From the NCBI RefSeq assembly GCF_000210295.1, contig NC_026744.1, positions 3,782,001-3,846,000 on the forward strand: 64,000 nucleotides of DNA. The letters run 5' to 3'. Every line of letters starts with the position of its first letter. Position 1 is the first letter of the stretch. The notes below the pieces were generated by a model. It was not told the DNA's origin. It saw only the letters and a list, made by a program, of their open reading frames with translations, and did no database searches. Origin of the DNA: Trypanosoma brucei gambiense DAL972 (Eukaryota; Euglenozoa; Kinetoplastea; Trypanosomatida; Trypanosomatidae). Shown in pieces: positions 21,215-30,755 of this stretch. The position numbers were made by a program, and so were the translations under genes.

Positions 21215-23725
21215 ATGGGATCCCTTTTCAAGCTACGTGACCATTGGTACACTAGGTATGGTGGGGAAGAGTTTAGTCACACACAGCCACTCGCTGTGGG
21301 AAATATTGACAATCATGCAAGTGGGGAGAACAAAATAATTATAGGTTCTTTTTCGGGGTTGCTACGCATTATGCAACCAATGAAGAAGGGTGCGGCCTTA
21401 CCGGAAGATACACTTCTCGAAAAAGACCTTGGTGAACCAATCCTGCAGCTAGCATGTCGTCCCTTAGAGTTGAACTCTAAAGGAGTTGCAGCAAACCTAT
21501 TAGCTGTGCTATTCCCCAAACGTCTCGCCCTTTTCCGTGTTAAGTGTGGGAAAACTAGGAGTGTGGAAAAGGAAAATTCTGGTGCCTTTAACGCGTCATG
21601 TAGCATTCACCTATGTTATAAAACGTCCTTGGAGGGACATGCATACAATTTCACGTGTGGTGCTTTTGGTGGTGCTAAGCATGAGATGGTGTGCGTGCAG
21701 TCGATGGACGGCCAACTCACTATCGTTGATCGCAACCTAGTTTTACTGCGGTTCCTTCTTCCAGAGAAGGAATTTCTTTTGCCGGGGTGTTTAACATACT
21801 GCCGTAATAGAGATTGCTTCCTCACGTGCAACTCCTCAATGAAGGTTCTGTGCTACAAATTTAGTGCGCTTACCAACGACCAGCCACAGACGGAAACTCA
21901 GGGCGGCGCTCTCAAGAGCATTAAGTCTGAGGAACACAAGGAAACTTTGACACCCTTGTGGGCGTTTCCGTTAGGTGAGGATGCAATTGCCATTGAAGTG
22001 TGTCGTTTTTCCCGTGGACTTGCAGAAAACGACGCTGACATCGTTATATTATGTCAGTACGCTTTGTTCGTTCTTAAGCTTAACGGCCAGATGCGGTATT
22101 CGAAGCGCCTGGACGTGGCGGGATTGTGCCTTACCTCCTACGACGTACCTGCCGCCGGGGCGTCCAATGTCCTCGTTGGAACCGCAACTGGTTCGGTTTT
22201 AGTGTTTTCTGATACGTCACTCGAGTGGAGTGCAAAAATGACTGAGGGTGTTCCCTTGTGCATGGAAGTGACACAACTGATGGAGATGCAAGGGCTTGTC
22301 GTATCACTGAACACGGAAGGAACTGTTGCAGTCAATTATCTTGGCACGGATCCGGAGGAGGAGCCAATTCAACCACTGCAGAGCAAAGAGGTAGATTACG
22401 CTGAAGCCGTTGATGAACTTCGACGGGTGCAGCAAACCATCAAGCGAATAACAAACGCGGAAGATGGTACGAGCAAGACGCGGGAGGCAGAAAAGGTATT
22501 GGAGGTGACTTGGGATGTTATTGGAGATGAAGAGAATTCTCCTGCAGAGGTCGTGGTGCTTCTAGTAATTCGAAATTGCAGCAAAGACATGACGGCGTTC
22601 CGAGTCACAGCACTTCTGCAGGTTGTAATACCTATTGAAGTGGATGCTCATAAACACACCATAGAGAGCATCACACCGGGTGGCAGTGCCCGCATTACAG
22701 TGCGATTCAGCACATCAAGCAGTCTAAATTATGTCATTCCCTCTTCCCTTGACGCACGAGTTGTGATCCTGTACACAGGTGGCCGCACCACCGGGTGTAG
22801 TGTAGGTACCACTATACATCTTCCCTTTACCCTTGTGGCCCAGCCGATACCTTATGTGGATGCTTCAAATTTTGTGTTACAGTTTGACACAAACAAATCT
22901 GAACCCCCATCACTCATAGACGTCTTCACCGATTTTGCGCAAAGCGAGCACATATCGTCCAACTTGCTAGCAATACAGTACGTAAACGGTGCGCACGCAG
23001 TCCTTTTCGTATCGAGGAATGCTGGGAGGTTTCGATTGCAAGCCTCAACAATGGAGGCGTTGTGGCTCTTTACCTTCGAGTTACATGCAAGGTTACTTAC
23101 TTTTTATGATTCGGAGGTGCAGTTCACCTTTCCAAATCCCATCCCATTGGATGATTACTTTCGGGTGATTGATGAGCACGTTGAGACGAGGAAGCAGCTC
23201 AACACGGCGAAGAATACACTTGCGCAGGCTTCTCAAATGTTTTTCGCAGTGCAAAAGCGTCTCTTGGCTCTTTTTCGCACTAACAGTTCAACATCTGTTG
23301 CACTAACAAGTACTCTGTTGGGGGCTTGCTACGGTAACCTTCAGCGGTGCACAGACACCGTTTGTCGACTTGTCTTGCAAAGGAAAAAGGCGGCAGCATC
23401 ACTGTGCTGCTGCTCAAGACTCGTTGTAATGGATTTGCTAATAAAGTGCCAAAAGACGCTGACTGATCCCGAGGATATTCATCTCATCGAGTCGATCTTT
23501 ACGTGTTCCATTGACGCTGATGACGAATTAGACTGGGAAGAGAGCACCGATGCAGCGCTGGGTCGGCTTGTCGTAGGTAATAAAGGAAGCTGTGACTTCA
23601 TACCGGCAGATCTTTCCGCCAACGATGGTATGTTTGTAGAACCCAACGTCGAGCGCTTGAGGAAGCGGATTACTGAGTTTTTCGACAAACTTCTCAGTGG
23701 AGCATTGACCTCCTTCCTGAAGTGA
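21215..23725 (+). CDS. BBS9: BBSome subunit BBS9 (PTHB1)
   Basis: 836 residues from the ATG at 21215. The N-terminus (MGSLFKLRDHWYTRYGGEEF) and the following elements (NKIIIGSFSGLLRIMQP; TCGAFGGAKHEMVCVQSMDG; FLLPGCLTYCRNRDCFLTC) match the beta-propeller opening of BBS9 from other ciliates and animals as I remember it. A middle beta-sandwich (GAE-like, about 430-560) and a C-terminal helical region follow. BBS9 is a core subunit of the BBSome, the coat that moves membrane proteins in and out of the cilium; in trypanosomes it acts at the flagellum and flagellar pocket. Length is close to that of the human protein. Confidence 0.92.
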   Translation: MGSLFKLRDHWYTRYGGEEFSHTQPLAVGNIDNHASGENKIIIGSFSGLLRIMQPMKKGAALPEDTLLEKDLGEPILQLACRPLELNSKGVAANLLAVLFPKRLALFRVKCGKTRSVEKENSGAFNASCSIHLCYKTSLEGHAYNFTCGAFGGAKHEMVCVQSMDGQLTIVDRNLVLLRFLLPEKEFLLPGCLTYCRNRDCFLTCNSSMKVLCYKFSALTNDQPQTETQGGALKSIKSEEHKETLTPLWAFPLGEDAIAIEVCRFSRGLAENDADIVILCQYALFVLKLNGQMRYSKRLDVAGLCLTSYDVPAAGASNVLVGTATGSVLVFSDTSLEWSAKMTEGVPLCMEVTQLMEMQGLVVSLNTEGTVAVNYLGTDPEEEPIQPLQSKEVDYAEAVDELRRVQQTIKRITNAEDGTSKTREAEKVLEVTWDVIGDEENSPAEVVVLLVIRNCSKDMTAFRVTALLQVVIPIEVDAHKHTIESITPGGSARITVRFSTSSSLNYVIPSSLDARVVILYTGGRTTGCSVGTTIHLPFTLVAQPIPYVDASNFVLQFDTNKSEPPSLIDVFTDFAQSEHISSNLLAIQYVNGAHAVLFVSRNAGRFRLQASTMEALWLFTFELHARLLTFYDSEVQFTFPNPIPLDDYFRVIDEHVETRKQLNTAKNTLAQASQMFFAVQKRLLALFRTNSSTSVALTSTLLGACYGNLQRCTDTVCRLVLQRKKAAASLCCCSRLVVMDLLIKCQKTLTDPEDIHLIESIFTCSIDADDELDWEESTDAALGRLVVGNKGSCDFIPADLSANDGMFVEPNVERLRKRITEFFDKLLSGALTSFLK

Positions 23726-24072
23726 GTATAAATGACGCTACCACCTGCGTTGGATCTTTTTGCGAACATCCGACCCACGCGCGGACAAATATGCAAAGTT
23801 TGAAAAAAACAGAAAGAAACGGAGCCGACAATGCGTCGAGTGGCGATTTCACATTTTTGTTTTCCGTCTTGGTTTGCCGTCAGCTACTTTGGAGAATTTC
23901 TCTGTGCTAAATTGTTGTTACCACTGTTTCATTTTCATTTTTTTCCTTTTCGACGGCTACAGCTTTGCCCCCTTTTCCCTTTCAATTTATCCTTTCCTGC
24001 TCCCCAAATCCCCTTGAGAGGAAGATCTTCAGTGTCTCCTTGTATTACTGGGAAGGGGGCGAAGACGAAGAA
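23726..24072 (+). promoter_or_regulatory. Intergenic with very long polypyrimidine block
   Basis: 347 bases. From about 23930 to 24001 the sequence is almost continuous pyrimidine, with AG dinucleotides at 23961-23962 and further downstream. This is a strong trans-splice signal for the ubiquitin protease and supports an ATG start at 24073 rather than any upstream non-ATG codon in the open frame. Confidence 0.6.
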
Positions 24073-25401
24073 ATGGCTAGTGTTTTACCATCCGCTCCAC
24101 CGGAATCGGCTGTTATTTCCTCTAAAAGGAGGGCTCGAAGGGGCGCTCAAAGGTTGGCAGGCAAGCAACCCGATGTCAAACATATTGGTGTAAGTCAAAC
24201 GGTTATTGACAGACTCGATTTGATGAGTTTACACCAGGAGCTCCTGGAAACATTTTCCACATTTGACGTGCAAGGGGGGATGCGGCGGAAGGGTCAAAGG
24301 GGATCCTTTGCCTCTAAATTCAACCATGTACCCATAGCAAAAGGAATCGTGAACAGAACTAATTCTTGTTTTATGAACGCAATGCTCCAGGCAATAATTT
24401 TTACCCCGCCCCTTGCTCAATTGATCATTTCTGCTTCCGACAGTGAGTTGTGCCCAACACTCTCTGCTTTAGGCAAGTGGATGTTGAGTTATTGGACGAA
24501 ACCAGCTAATCAATCTATTAGCCCCCCTCAACTCTCCGTTGCTCAGTCTGCAAATGAGGGAGTCGCCTCGACGTACTTGCTGTTGGCCAGAATGAACGGC
24601 TATGCGCAAGAAGATGCGCTTGAGTTTTTACAGCATCTTCTCGATACGATAAATACTGAGCTGTGCTCTTTGGAAAAACATTACTGTAATCGTGCTGCGA
24701 TTGATAGTGGCGATGAAAAAGGATGGACATTTGTGCATGGGCGTGAGCGCCGATCGTTACGCGAGGAGAAAACAGGACCCCACTCGATTCTACTCGACGC
24801 TGTGTTTGGTGGTACGATACAAAGCCACTTGAAGGGAAAGAGCCGTGTCCGAAGCCACGCCTCCGTTGTTTTAGATCGCTTCTTTGTGTTACAGGTTGAT
24901 GTTGGTTTTAATGCTGAGTGCACGTTGGAGGAGGCCCTCGAACGCACACTCCAGACAGAGAAAGTGTACGATGATTCACGTGCGAAAGACTTGGTAAAGA
25001 CAATGAAACTGCACCAGCTGCCGCTAGTGCTCTTCGCCCAACTACGGAGATGGGTCGTGACAGCTGAGGGTGAACTTGTAAAACTCGATAACATTGTACG
25101 CTTTGGAAAGACGCTGGTGTTGCCCAAGTCTATATGCTCGGATGAAACGTTGAGCGGGACGGCAAGAACGTATCAACTTGTTGCGTTTGTGGCTCACCGT
25201 GGCTCCGCGACGGGTTGTGGCCATTATGTGACGTATATTGTGAACGCGTCTTTACCCGAGAACGCGCGTTCTAATTCATTGGTTACCGGGGGAGAAGAAG
25301 TGCTTACACTCTGCAATGACGTGCGGATTTCACATGTCACCATGCGGGAGGCGATTGAAGGCGAAGCGGCGTACTTGTTAGTGTACCAGCGCAAGACATG
25401 A
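24073..25401 (+). CDS. Ubiquitin carboxyl-terminal hydrolase (USP family)
   Basis: 442 residues from the first ATG (MASVLPSAPP). The Cys box is GIVNRTNSCFMNAMLQ with catalytic Cys99; it departs from the usual GNTCYMNSxLQ at two sites but keeps the oxyanion Asn and the Cys. A QEDALEFLQHLLD element follows, equivalent to the family's QQDAxEFL. The His box is GCGHYVTYI with His384, then CNDVRIS supplies the third catalytic Asn/Asp. All three catalytic positions appear present, so it should be active in removing ubiquitin from substrates. The N-terminus is basic (KRRARRG). It resembles the USP10/Ubp3 shape, but the subclass is uncertain. Confidence 0.88.
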   Translation: MASVLPSAPPESAVISSKRRARRGAQRLAGKQPDVKHIGVSQTVIDRLDLMSLHQELLETFSTFDVQGGMRRKGQRGSFASKFNHVPIAKGIVNRTNSCFMNAMLQAIIFTPPLAQLIISASDSELCPTLSALGKWMLSYWTKPANQSISPPQLSVAQSANEGVASTYLLLARMNGYAQEDALEFLQHLLDTINTELCSLEKHYCNRAAIDSGDEKGWTFVHGRERRSLREEKTGPHSILLDAVFGGTIQSHLKGKSRVRSHASVVLDRFFVLQVDVGFNAECTLEEALERTLQTEKVYDDSRAKDLVKTMKLHQLPLVLFAQLRRWVVTAEGELVKLDNIVRFGKTLVLPKSICSDETLSGTARTYQLVAFVAHRGSATGCGHYVTYIVNASLPENARSNSLVTGGEEVLTLCNDVRISHVTMREAIEGEAAYLLVYQRKT

Positions 25402-25846
25402 AATTTGTCTTTTTATCGTAGTTCATGTGAGTATGCGAGATGAACTGTATAAGTGTACTTTCTCGTTGCTTCACGCCACGTGTATATATTATATACTGAG
25501 GACGAATTTAAACACCGCTTCTGCTTGTGCAAATGTGTGACTCATTATTTGTGGGTTAAATGTACCGGCTCCCATACCTTCGCTTGTAGTTGTGGTTTTC
25601 GAATGGTGAACCACTCGAAGGAGTAGTTTTCTCTCCTCTGTTTTTTTTTGTTTTTACCTCTCTTTCTTTTTTTTCGTGTAGGTGATCGTGTAGAAGTTTA
25701 GCTTCCGCGTTTCACGGTACATATTTTCCGTACGTGCACCAGCAAGTGCACATAAAAAGACCTGTGATTCCTGCGTGTGTGAATAAAAATTTTAGAGTCC
25801 AGGCTCTGGAGTACAGACGCTGTGGAGCTGTAAAGAAAAAGAAGGT
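25402..25846. other. Intergenic upstream of RPB7
   Basis: 445 bases. Apart from the strong polypyrimidine tract annotated separately it contains a short AT-rich patch at 25480-25500 and no coding feature. Confidence 0.55.
25628..25681 (+). promoter_or_regulatory. Polypyrimidine tract and AG trans-splice acceptor for RPB7
   Basis: More than 45 pyrimidines interrupted by few purines, ending in TTTCGTGTAG at 25680-25681. It is the clearest splice signal in this interval, about 165 bases before the RPB7 ATG. Confidence 0.65.
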
Positions 25847-26419
25847 ATGTTCTACAAAATGAAATTGGAGAGGAATATAAAAGTGGAGCCTCATCTTCTA
25901 GAGCGGACCTTACACCGCCATCTTGAAGAGTACCTTCGTAAGGCGGTTGAGGGGACGCCACTGCACCTATCGCTAGGAAATGCGTTGCGAAGTGGTTTGG
26001 CCCGCACAAATCAGAATTCTTCGGCGGTCATTATTGCCGTCCTCGACATATTAAACACAAGTTCGCTGGAAGGAAGGGTGTTGGATGACGGGAGCGTGTC
26101 CTTCTTCGTGAAGTACGAGGGGCTTGTGTTTAAACTTCACCGTGGTGAGGTAATTGACGTGATAGTCAGTAGTGTGGAGCGTGAGGGCTGGTGGGGTGAC
26201 GTAATGGGCGTCGGGCGCATGTACATTAGTCGTGGACAAATGGGCAATGAGTGGGTTTACGAAAGTGATGGTATGAGGGGTATTTGGATCACAAAAGATG
26301 GCGCACGGTCCGTAAAGGAGGGGGAAATTGTTCGCGTACGTGTGGTTGCGGAGACACCACAGTCGGAAGGCGTACTGGCAGTTGGTTCGATGGTAGGGAA
26401 TTATTTAGGACCACTGTAG
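25847..26419 (+). CDS. RPB7: DNA-directed RNA polymerase II subunit RPB7
   Basis: 190 residues, slightly longer than human RPB7 (172). It has an N-terminal RNP-like domain (MFYKMKLERNIKVEPHLL...) and a C-terminal S1/OB domain beginning at the conserved GEVIDVIVSSVEREGWWGDV. It ends in the family signature VGSMVGNYLGPL, equivalent to the IGS-x-YLG-x ending of RPB7. RPB7 pairs with RPB4 as the polymerase stalk that contacts nascent RNA. In T. brucei, RPB7 has also been reported to be needed for RNA polymerase I transcription of surface-protein genes. The paralogues RPC25 and RPA43 are less likely given the size and C-terminus. Confidence 0.88.
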   Translation: MFYKMKLERNIKVEPHLLERTLHRHLEEYLRKAVEGTPLHLSLGNALRSGLARTNQNSSAVIIAVLDILNTSSLEGRVLDDGSVSFFVKYEGLVFKLHRGEVIDVIVSSVEREGWWGDVMGVGRMYISRGQMGNEWVYESDGMRGIWITKDGARSVKEGEIVRVRVVAETPQSEGVLAVGSMVGNYLGPL

Positions 26420-26693
26420 TGTTGATTGTAATGAAAGTGGCAAACTGAGAGAAATGTGGATGAGGAAATGCAAGAACAGCGGAGAGGGACTGAATCACAG
26501 TTTTAAATGATTATAAATGCGTATATGCATCTTTCAGTTAACGCATGCGCGGACTTATGCACATACAGTGCTATCGGCTATTTTTTAGAACATGTGCGTT
26601 TGTGCAAATGATGACTTCTACCTCTACTAGTGACTAGTCTTTATTTTCCTAAATATTTTCTTCTGGTTAAGTGTATTGTAAACTGAAGGAGAG

Positions 26694-26984
26694 ATGCAAC
26701 ATGATAACGTTGGAGACCGGGAGTCGAGGCGCACCAGTGAGTTAGACGACAAGAGGCGTTCTGCGTATCGATGGTCACTTGCAATACTTGGACTGGCCAC
26801 TGTTGTTATCTTTGCATTCGCCTGGCGGAAGTTGTACCGATTTAACCAACGTGAGTTGGTTTTGCAACGGAAACTGCAAATGGATAGGTCACTTGCCGCC
26901 GCTCTGGCGGAGGTGCCCGGTCGCCGTTTTACGGTAATGGATGTAAACCCAGAAGCTCTCCGTAAGAGCGCACTAATCACATGA
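26694..26984 (+). CDS. Small single-pass membrane protein, 96 aa
   Basis: Starts at ATG 26694, 274 bases after RPB7, on the same strand. Residues 1-24 are charged; residues 27-44 (WSLAILGLATVVIFAFAW) form one transmembrane helix, and the rest is a basic then mixed tail. The arrangement suits a small organellar inner-membrane or ER protein, but no family is recognised. Evidence that it is real: clean ATG, good codon use, a plausible domain plan and a position within the array. No longer alternative frame overlaps it. Confidence 0.6.
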   Translation: MQHDNVGDRESRRTSELDDKRRSAYRWSLAILGLATVVIFAFAWRKLYRFNQRELVLQRKLQMDRSLAAALAEVPGRRFTVMDVNPEALRKSALIT

Positions 26985-27757
26985 AAGAAGCGTAGAACAG
27001 ACATTGTTCTGCGGGCGATGCCGGGATGGGGAAGATGATTGTGTCAAATGTGCCACTTTACTCTTTATCCTTCCTGCGCATATTGTTCAAAGTTTTTCTT
27101 AATCTTTTTTTTCTACTCGGTGCGGACGAAATTATAGCATATATATATATATATATATATTGCCCTGTTAACGCGTTTACGTTAGTTTTTCTGAGCTTCC
27201 TGCTCACTAACAGTGCAAGAACCATCAAGTGGCGCTTAAAGTTTTCTCTGCGTGCTCTTCTTCTGTTGTATATACATATGTGTGGCTTGTGATAGTGATT
27301 TAGTACGTTACATAGAGTTAGGAGCTGTGATAGTTGGTTGAGAGTGGTTGTGTACCTGTTTTGAGCAGCGTGCGTGAGAAGCACCCGTTAGCTGCTACAC
27401 TGGTTTCACAACAGGCGTCAAAACGCAACGCGCAAACTGAATAAGGTGAGTTGAGGGAATAACAGGAGATATTCAGTTTGTTGAAAGCTGCCGATTTTGA
27501 ACCTCACCAAGGTAAAATAATAATAGTGGATCCGCATCTTCCCTCTTGAGGTAGTGGTAGTGAGCGAGCGTTAGCAATACGGTCGTGTCACTCTTTGCAA
27601 GGGAAAAGGTGGGGACGTGTAACCAACCTTGTCCTTTACACACGACTCCGTGTTTTGTTACCTCACAACCACGTTTCATTCACCGCTGAGACGTGACCAC
27701 TGAAGTCACATATACTCTTGCTGATAGGTGAGAAAGGTGATTGTGGGTTTCTTGGTA
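26985..27757. other. Intergenic, no gene seen
   Basis: 773 bases. A (TA)n run lies at 27139-27160. Pyrimidine stretches near 27060-27120 and 27243-27265 are weak splice signals. The open frame of the kinase extends to 27728 but without an ATG. Confidence 0.55.
27139..27160. repeat. (TA)n microsatellite
   Basis: Twenty-two bases of alternating A and T upstream of the divergent kinase gene. Confidence 0.8.
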
Positions 27758-29038
27758 ATGTCAAGCGGTTGCGCACCACATTACCGAACTAATTTATGTC
27801 CACCACTGCGCGAACTGAAAAGCAACGGTGAAGAAGTCGATACTTATGCAAATATGTGGCAGTACCATTGTGAGCGTCGCGGGGAAATCCAGGTTGGTGA
27901 AACGATTGGCTACGGCGGTGACCGTGGTTCTATGGTCTACAGCGTCGTGCGTTGTTGTTCTCCAGGACTAAGCAGCGTGAACTGCCAACTTGTTCTTAAA
28001 GTGTACTCTACGGAGATCAACGAGAATGAGTTTGAGTTTATTAAAATACTTTTGGGACTCGATGACCATCAGTCAGAGGATGCGGTTATGCGGAAAAGCA
28101 TATGCCGGACACTGCCGTACTTGGTGTTGCCCATGGCGACCGTCCGTGTTGATGGTGTCGATCGTGGAATTCTCATGGCGAAACGAGAAAGGAACCTAAA
28201 GGAGTTACTCATCTATGCAACGAAGCGACACGGGAGCAGAGGTAATGCCATAATAAATCGCTGTGATGACACTATGGGTAACCAAGAAAGTAGGGAAGGT
28301 GTGAACTACCAGCGAACTGCGTTTCGCTGGAAGAAGGACTTTTTACCAATTCTACAGAGGGAAGTCATCATCGCCATCTCGTTTCAACTCGTACTTGCAA
28401 CCGCTTGTTTGAATGAGGAGCTTCCTCACACTGTGAGCGGCATTTCCTACAGTGGTTTCGCGCACAATGATATTCATCTTGAAAACATACTAGTGGAGGA
28501 AAAGGAAGGTCGTGTTGCTCTCTGTGATTTTGAACTCGTAAGTTCAAGCCCAGGAAGCAGTAGTGATAAAGGACCGCGACTTCAGCCACCACAAAGGAGA
28601 CTTCCGCCTCCGTGCAGGCGTTCTCCACGTGACTTCTTCTGCCGGAAAGCAGACTCATGGGGCATTGGTCTTGTAATCATTTCACTTCTTACGGGCATTG
28701 ATCCACTTTTTGATAGCACTGTTGTGTTGGATGATTTCGGTGAGGGCCCAATACTTAGGAGTCATGAATTCTACAAGGGCAACCTTCAGGTGCTTGACTG
28801 GGAGCAGAATATAAAACCGCACGTGGAGAAGCTACTTATTCACGATGATCCAACTGGCAGACGACTGAAGGAGGCGCAACCCCTTCTACATTTGTGCTCT
28901 AAATGCCTCGTGAATAACCCTCGAGCAGACCCGTGTATTCCAATCGAGTTGCTTTCCGATCCTGTCTTCAGTTGTTTCGTCAGCAAAGAGAAGGTGTCTG
29001 AAAATATCTTGATCTCGTGGATAAAGCAGATTGGTTAA
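27758..29038 (+). CDS. Divergent protein kinase
   Basis: 426 residues from the first ATG (MSSGCAPHYR). Kinase landmarks in order: glycine loop IGYGGDRGS (about 50-58), beta-3 lysine Lys81 in LVLKVY, catalytic loop HNDIHLENIL with Asp238 and Asn243, and metal-binding Asp257 in CDFEL. The C-lobe helix is KADSWGIGLVIISLLTG. The usual HRD is HND and DFG is DFE. All chemically essential residues remain, so activity is plausible despite the divergence. A 40-residue insert (about 155-195) interrupts the N-lobe/hinge region. It does not fit a standard kinase group by eye. The substrate is unknown. Confidence 0.8.
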   Translation: MSSGCAPHYRTNLCPPLRELKSNGEEVDTYANMWQYHCERRGEIQVGETIGYGGDRGSMVYSVVRCCSPGLSSVNCQLVLKVYSTEINENEFEFIKILLGLDDHQSEDAVMRKSICRTLPYLVLPMATVRVDGVDRGILMAKRERNLKELLIYATKRHGSRGNAIINRCDDTMGNQESREGVNYQRTAFRWKKDFLPILQREVIIAISFQLVLATACLNEELPHTVSGISYSGFAHNDIHLENILVEEKEGRVALCDFELVSSSPGSSSDKGPRLQPPQRRLPPPCRRSPRDFFCRKADSWGIGLVIISLLTGIDPLFDSTVVLDDFGEGPILRSHEFYKGNLQVLDWEQNIKPHVEKLLIHDDPTGRRLKEAQPLLHLCSKCLVNNPRADPCIPIELLSDPVFSCFVSKEKVSENILISWIKQIG

Positions 29039-30755
29039 AAGTACTGGTGTTGGTGGAATATGTAATTTGTGGGGATTTGAACAAGTTACATGAGCGTTTC
29101 TTTCCTATATGTTGGTCTCTATCCATGTACTAACATCGTATGAGGCATTTTTCATTAGCTGCATTTTCGTTGCATCTCCTCTTCACCAAAGTCTCATGTG
29201 AATGGAGAATATGAGGGATGTAATTGTATTTTGCTGCGCAGCTACGCACCACGTTAGTCACCCATATGACTGTCTCATCTCCGGTAGGGCTGTAAAAGGA
29301 GTGACACAAATTGACGATGTAACTTCGTCCTTTGGCATGTGGTGTGTTGGTGTTCTTTTTATAAGGTGAATATGTGTCGTTTTTTTTTTGTTGTTGTTGT
29401 CGCGTCTGTGCGGCTGGGTGTGATGGGGGAGGGCCACATGCGGTGGTGTGACATGCCGCTAACTAATGTGCATATATAAGCATGCAAGTGGTGAGAAACA
29501 TGCTGTACCCTGATGCACGTTGTGTGTGAATGGACTGTTGGAAGAGTTGACGTTTCCGTCTTGGGAAGAGAGCTGAAACGTTTGTATATTTTTCTTTTTT
29601 TTTTGTTTTGCCTCTCATATCCAGGATATTTTATCTTAATAGTGAGGCTTGTGCATTTGGCAAAGCGTAATGTCCCAGAGGCCCAGCAACACAACATTTT
29701 GTTTTATGCACGATCTAGTGTGCCAATGATAGTGTTATGGGTAGCGAGAACATTAGTGAGTCTACAAGCGATAGGTGTGTGCGCGCGCTCGCGTGTGTGT
29801 GTGTGATAAAGGAACAACGAGGGAAGAGGGCGAAAAAAAAAACAAAGCAAGATTGGGAGCTTGAGCTCTCTATATTTGGTTGCATGAGAAAAAGAGGTCC
29901 GGCGGTGTGTGCGTGGGCAGGGGAGGGGGAAGGGGAGGCGGAGTGGGAATGCGGCAGTAAAGTTGTTGACCAATATTAATGCTTCGCGTGTGTAAGATGT
30001 TAGACTCCTCTCTTTTTATTTTGACCCGCTTGTACCTGCGTGGGGAGACCCGTCTCGCACTTTCTTTCCCTCCATTGACCTTTTCTTCATCTTCGCTGTT
30101 TTGCTTCCGCGCTCCCTTGTCTTTCTTTCATTTGGATACCGTCGTTTTCCTGTTATTACGCGGCACACCATTACAGTGAAGATTGCAACCTTCTTGGCAA
30201 CAAATTGTTTAGGGAAGAACAATAATATTGTTATGTGAAAAAAGGCGCTTTGACACTGCGATATGTCACGCGCCACTCTGCTTTGACCGCATAGGCAAAT
30301 GAATGTTTCGTCATTGACCTTTCTATTGACGTTTTGTTCTGCTTGTTAGTGATTTTTTTTCTATTTTATTGGTGTATTTACCTGTGTTCCAAAACTCAGT
30401 CGTTCGTACACCTGCCTCGTTGCAATTTGAGGTCCGTTTCGCATGTGTTTCTTCATAAAAGCTCTCCATACGTGTCCCTTCCCTCCCTCCAGGCAGCACT
30501 CTTAAAATCATCATTGATTTTTTGTGCACATGTTGTCTTCATTCCTTCGTGTATGTTTCCTGCTCGACCTACTTTTTGTTCAACCCAACTGGCAATCTTC
30601 CGTCACATCCTTTCACTTTGGTTGATCTATTGTTATCCTTTTCGATATATGTGTATGCGTTTGCATGGAATTGGGCTCATAATCATTATACTAGCGTAGC
30701 CACATTATCACTGTAATACCGTGGCTGGGGAAGAGTGTAACTTAGTTCCTGCGCT
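29039..30755. other. Longest gap in the housekeeping array, no gene seen
   Basis: 1.7 kb between the kinase and the deformylase-like gene. It holds a poly(T) run at 29380-29390, a GT/CG-rich run at 29775-29805 (GTGTGTGCGCGCGCTCGCGTGTGTGTGTGTG), a G/A-rich block at 29880-29960 and pyrimidine-rich sequence from 30060 to 30640. Short open stretches lack coding character. It may contain a long 3' UTR or an unrecognised non-coding RNA. Confidence 0.55.

Noticed and set aside
24681..25127. 148-codon minus-strand frame
   Set aside because: Lies entirely within the ubiquitin protease whose catalytic motifs confirm the plus-strand reading.
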